This document shows positions 61,281 to 64,000 of a DNA stretch of 64,000 nucleotides, piece by piece. Source of the stretch: Centropus unirufus. Taxonomy: Eukaryota > Chordata > Aves > Cuculiformes > Centropidae. Both the position numbers and the translations under genes were made by a program. The number at the start of each line of letters is the position of its first letter. Position 1 is the first letter of the stretch. The notes under the pieces were generated by a model, which saw only the letters and a program-made list of their open reading frames with translations, was not told the DNA's origin and did no database searches. The stretch is taken from NCBI GenBank assembly GCA_013397695.1, contig VYZI01000103.1:793558-857557 (forward strand), read 5' to 3'.

Positions 61281-64000
61281 TAAATTAAGAATGATCCTTT
61301 TAATCAAAATATCCAAAATTCTACAAAGAGCAGGAAGAATTGGAAAGGCAGAAGCATAAAGTATAGCTTATATGTACATGCAACGGTAATGAAATATAAA
61401 TATATAATTGTAAAGACATTATTTCCAGATTCAGCGAAGGTAAACTAGTGACTTTATATGACAAGCCGTGGAAAGTTTCAGGATAAGTTTGTTTAATATC
61501 TCCTTCCCATTTTCAGCAAACCTCAGTTAGAAATTCTTAAAATTAATAAATAGAGTGTTCTTTAGCTGGCTTCCAAGTTAGAACTTGTTTTACTGATACT
61601 GGAAAGAAAAGTTAGTTTAAAAAAAACACATCCATCCTTTGATTTTCTGCTTCACCACATACATGAAACTAAATAAGTCTCCCATCCCACTTTCACAAAT
61701 ACAATTTTTTTCCCCTGGCACTGAGATGTCAGTCTAAAGCAGAACTTCCAAAGAAAACCTAAAGCATGAACTCAAAGCAAGATATGGAACATCATTATGA
61801 CAAACATGCTCCTACTCATCAATAAAGAAATTAAGGGGAACAAATTACAGTGAAACTGCTCTAATTTTAAAGGACAGCATGAAATATTTATTATGATAAT
61901 AAGAGTGACCTAACATCAGTATTGACTTAAGGCAGTCGATTTCATTGGCCTTAATGACCCATTACGCATAGTTAACAGTCAAGAGCTTTACTCTATCTAA
62001 GCAATCAGATCTAATAGACAGAAGCATTCTACCTATCATTTAGTGTTCATAATTTACTTCCTGCTGGCTTTCTGAAGTTTATTCTTAAAATTTAGCTTTA
62101 CTTGCTAGGCATTCCTCATTATATACTCCAATCCAAATGCCAACTGAACAAGAGTCTGGAAGACCACTAAACCTAAATAATTTGTTTTGCAGAAACACTT
62201 AAAAACTATTCATTGAGACTAGCTTTATCTTAGCTATCATTATGAGGCATAGAAAAATAAATGAAAATTAGTGTATTCTGCTATCAGTGACAACCTTAAA
62301 TAAAATGTTAATTCTGGGAACAGAATTTTCAGAAGAAATAAAATCTATAAATTACATCAACAAACCCCTCATTTTAGTACTTTGTAATTTGCAAGTGGTA
62401 TTTTTATGAAATATCATATTTATTTTACTAAAACTGTTTATCACTTGTCAAGGCATTCCACTTTTAAACTGGTTCTTTCAGAATGATGTTCACATTTACA
62501 TATTGGCTTCTTACCTACAAGGTATTAATTTGTAATTCACATAGAACTACCAAAGCTGTTTAAACATAGTTAGATTCAGTACCAGTGGGAAAGCAGCCAC
62601 AGAGCAGATGCTGCTGTCTTGCTAGCTCCCCAGTCATATACCTGGAGCTCTGTTCTGTGCCTGACTGTAACCCTTAGTCCTGGCACTACTCTATGAGGCA
62701 AAGTCTATTTAGTCTGTTACAAATGGGTTACATTGGCTCAGATTTGATGAAATTTCAAGATGTGAAGAACTACATCAGCCAAGACCATGAAAGACTGAAA
62801 AAATTCAAAGCAAAGTATATTTTCTGATACAGGGATCCCTATCAGCCTAAAGATTTGATAGTATAAATAATAACATATAGAGCTAAAAAAAAAGATAATT
62901 AAAAGATAATAGAAGACTGTCCTGTTTCAAGGGAAAATAAAGGATGAGTTTCTCACCCCACTGAGGACTGCTAGCCAGCAGTCTTATCAGCTTTCCCATC
63001 AGTGTCACTAAGTCTAATAATCCTAGCTATTAATTGTTCATATTGGCCAATACATAATTACTGAAATTTTATATATCCTGCCCCTTTCCCAGTGGCGAAA
63101 CGTAAATGACCAAGAGTGATATGAACAGGGAGGAGGAAACAGACATTTTAAATGCCACATGGATGTGTCCATACAAGCAGCAAATACTGTTGGCTTTCTA
63201 CAGGATGCACATGAATGCCAGTCTCAGTATAAAATAGCTTTACAAAACCACTGTGTTTGGCACCCAAAAAAAGAAGACTGTAGTGACACAACATGAAAAA
63301 TAAATAATATAGAAAGAAAATTATTTAAACTTCATTACCTAAACTCTTAAATACTAAATTCTGATGTCTTTGAGCTTAAAGCTTGACATTTCTCATTGTG
63401 CATTTCCTCATTTAAAGTGTGATTAACAAGATCTGAGCATTTGAACTCTGGAAGACAGTTGACATTTCCTCATTCTCAAATTCATGAAATGAATAAAGGC
63501 TATGATACCTGGTGCATATACACAAAAATAAAAAAAAAGGTATAATAAGTAGAGTAAAATTCTAATAAAATTCTGTCATAAAAGCAAGTAAGGACTTGCT
63601 ATATACTTGAAATCATTAAAATTAATTCCACATTTTTCTGGTAATTGGCATTTCATACAGTGGTAATTTGAAAGATATGCTTCAAAGAGAAAAGAAAGAG
63701 TCTTTGAGTAAAATTTTTCCCAGATTATTCTAACCAAGCACCTTCAAAACATTAGATGCGTTTATCACCTATCACTCCACTGAAAATAAAGTAAATATGA
63801 AAAGGCAGTCTATTTGCCTTAAGTAGCTTGTGAGGATGTTTGTGTTTCACATGGATAAATTTAATTAGTGCTGTGGGTGGTAGTGTTTTATTACTCTCCA
63901 CTTTTGGCCATTGTAAAATCTACCCAATAACAATATGAACCATGTCCTTTAAACAGTTCTGTTCAGAGAACATAGGCATATGGTCTGAGGTGCTCATTCT
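61281..64000. other. Non-coding sequence, no firm feature
   Basis: A+T-rich DNA to the window edge. A segment at about 62,925-63,295 begins TGTCCTGTTTC and ends GACACAACA, with a TATA-like AGTATAAAATAG inside, loosely like an LTR, but the interior is not recognised. Nothing else stands out. Confidence 0.45.

Noticed and set aside
62925..63295. Possible further LTR (TGTCCTG start, ACA end, TATA-like box)
   Set aside because: The interior does not match the LTR blocks I recognise and no target duplication is seen, so not listed as a feature.
1..64000. CRISPR arrays, tRNA or rRNA genes, prokaryotic operons, intact viral genes
   Set aside because: No spaced identical repeats, no tRNA box B-like sequence, no rRNA blocks and no clustered long frames were seen. 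Only LTRs, not retroviral internal genes, are present.

Overview
This window reads as ordinary nuclear DNA from a bird. It is A+T-rich and gene-poor. CR1-type LINE fragments lie on both strands, several ending in the ATTCTATG/ATTCTGTG-type 3' repeat typical of avian CR1. There are three solo-type long terminal repeats (LTRs) that resemble bird endogenous retrovirus LTRs. I see no long uninterrupted genes, operons, ribosome binding sites, CRISPR arrays, rRNA or tRNA. I cannot name the species.

Layout. 1-43.5 kb is mostly intergenic sequence (or long intron) with scattered old insertions: an LTR at 1.2-1.8 kb; CR1 pieces at 8.95-9.6 (+), 13.8-13.9 (-), 17.75-18.4 (-), 26.1-26.9 (+), 32.3-32.8 (+), 33.8-34.0 (-) and 42.7-43.0 kb (+); an LTR at about 28.2-28.7 kb; and a long LTR at 34.9-36.0 kb. 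43.5-50 kb holds the only credible protein-coding gene, on the minus strand. It is visible only by joining small exons, because none has both an ATG and enough length to stand out as an open reading frame. I read four well-supported exons (43,784-43,992, 44,474-44,587, 46,355-46,476, 46,548-46,618) and two or three weaker upstream ones (48,352-48,454, 49,404-49,464, perhaps 49,915-49,953). All are in compatible splice phase, ending in a TGA stop followed by two AATAAA signals. They encode the C-terminal part of a mostly helical-looking soluble protein that I do not recognise. 50-64 kb has no exon I can place firmly. It holds a nearly full-length but dead CR1 (about 55.6-59.9 kb, +), a short CR1 tail at 52.9 kb (-) and a very old CR1 remnant at about 61.0-61.3 kb.

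How it fits together. The minus-strand gene ends near 43.59 kb and its 5' part should lie to the right, possibly beyond the window. In that case the large sense-opposite CR1 at 55.6-59.9 kb would be intronic. Nothing here looks like a new mobile or defence system. The item most worth checking is the unnamed split gene.
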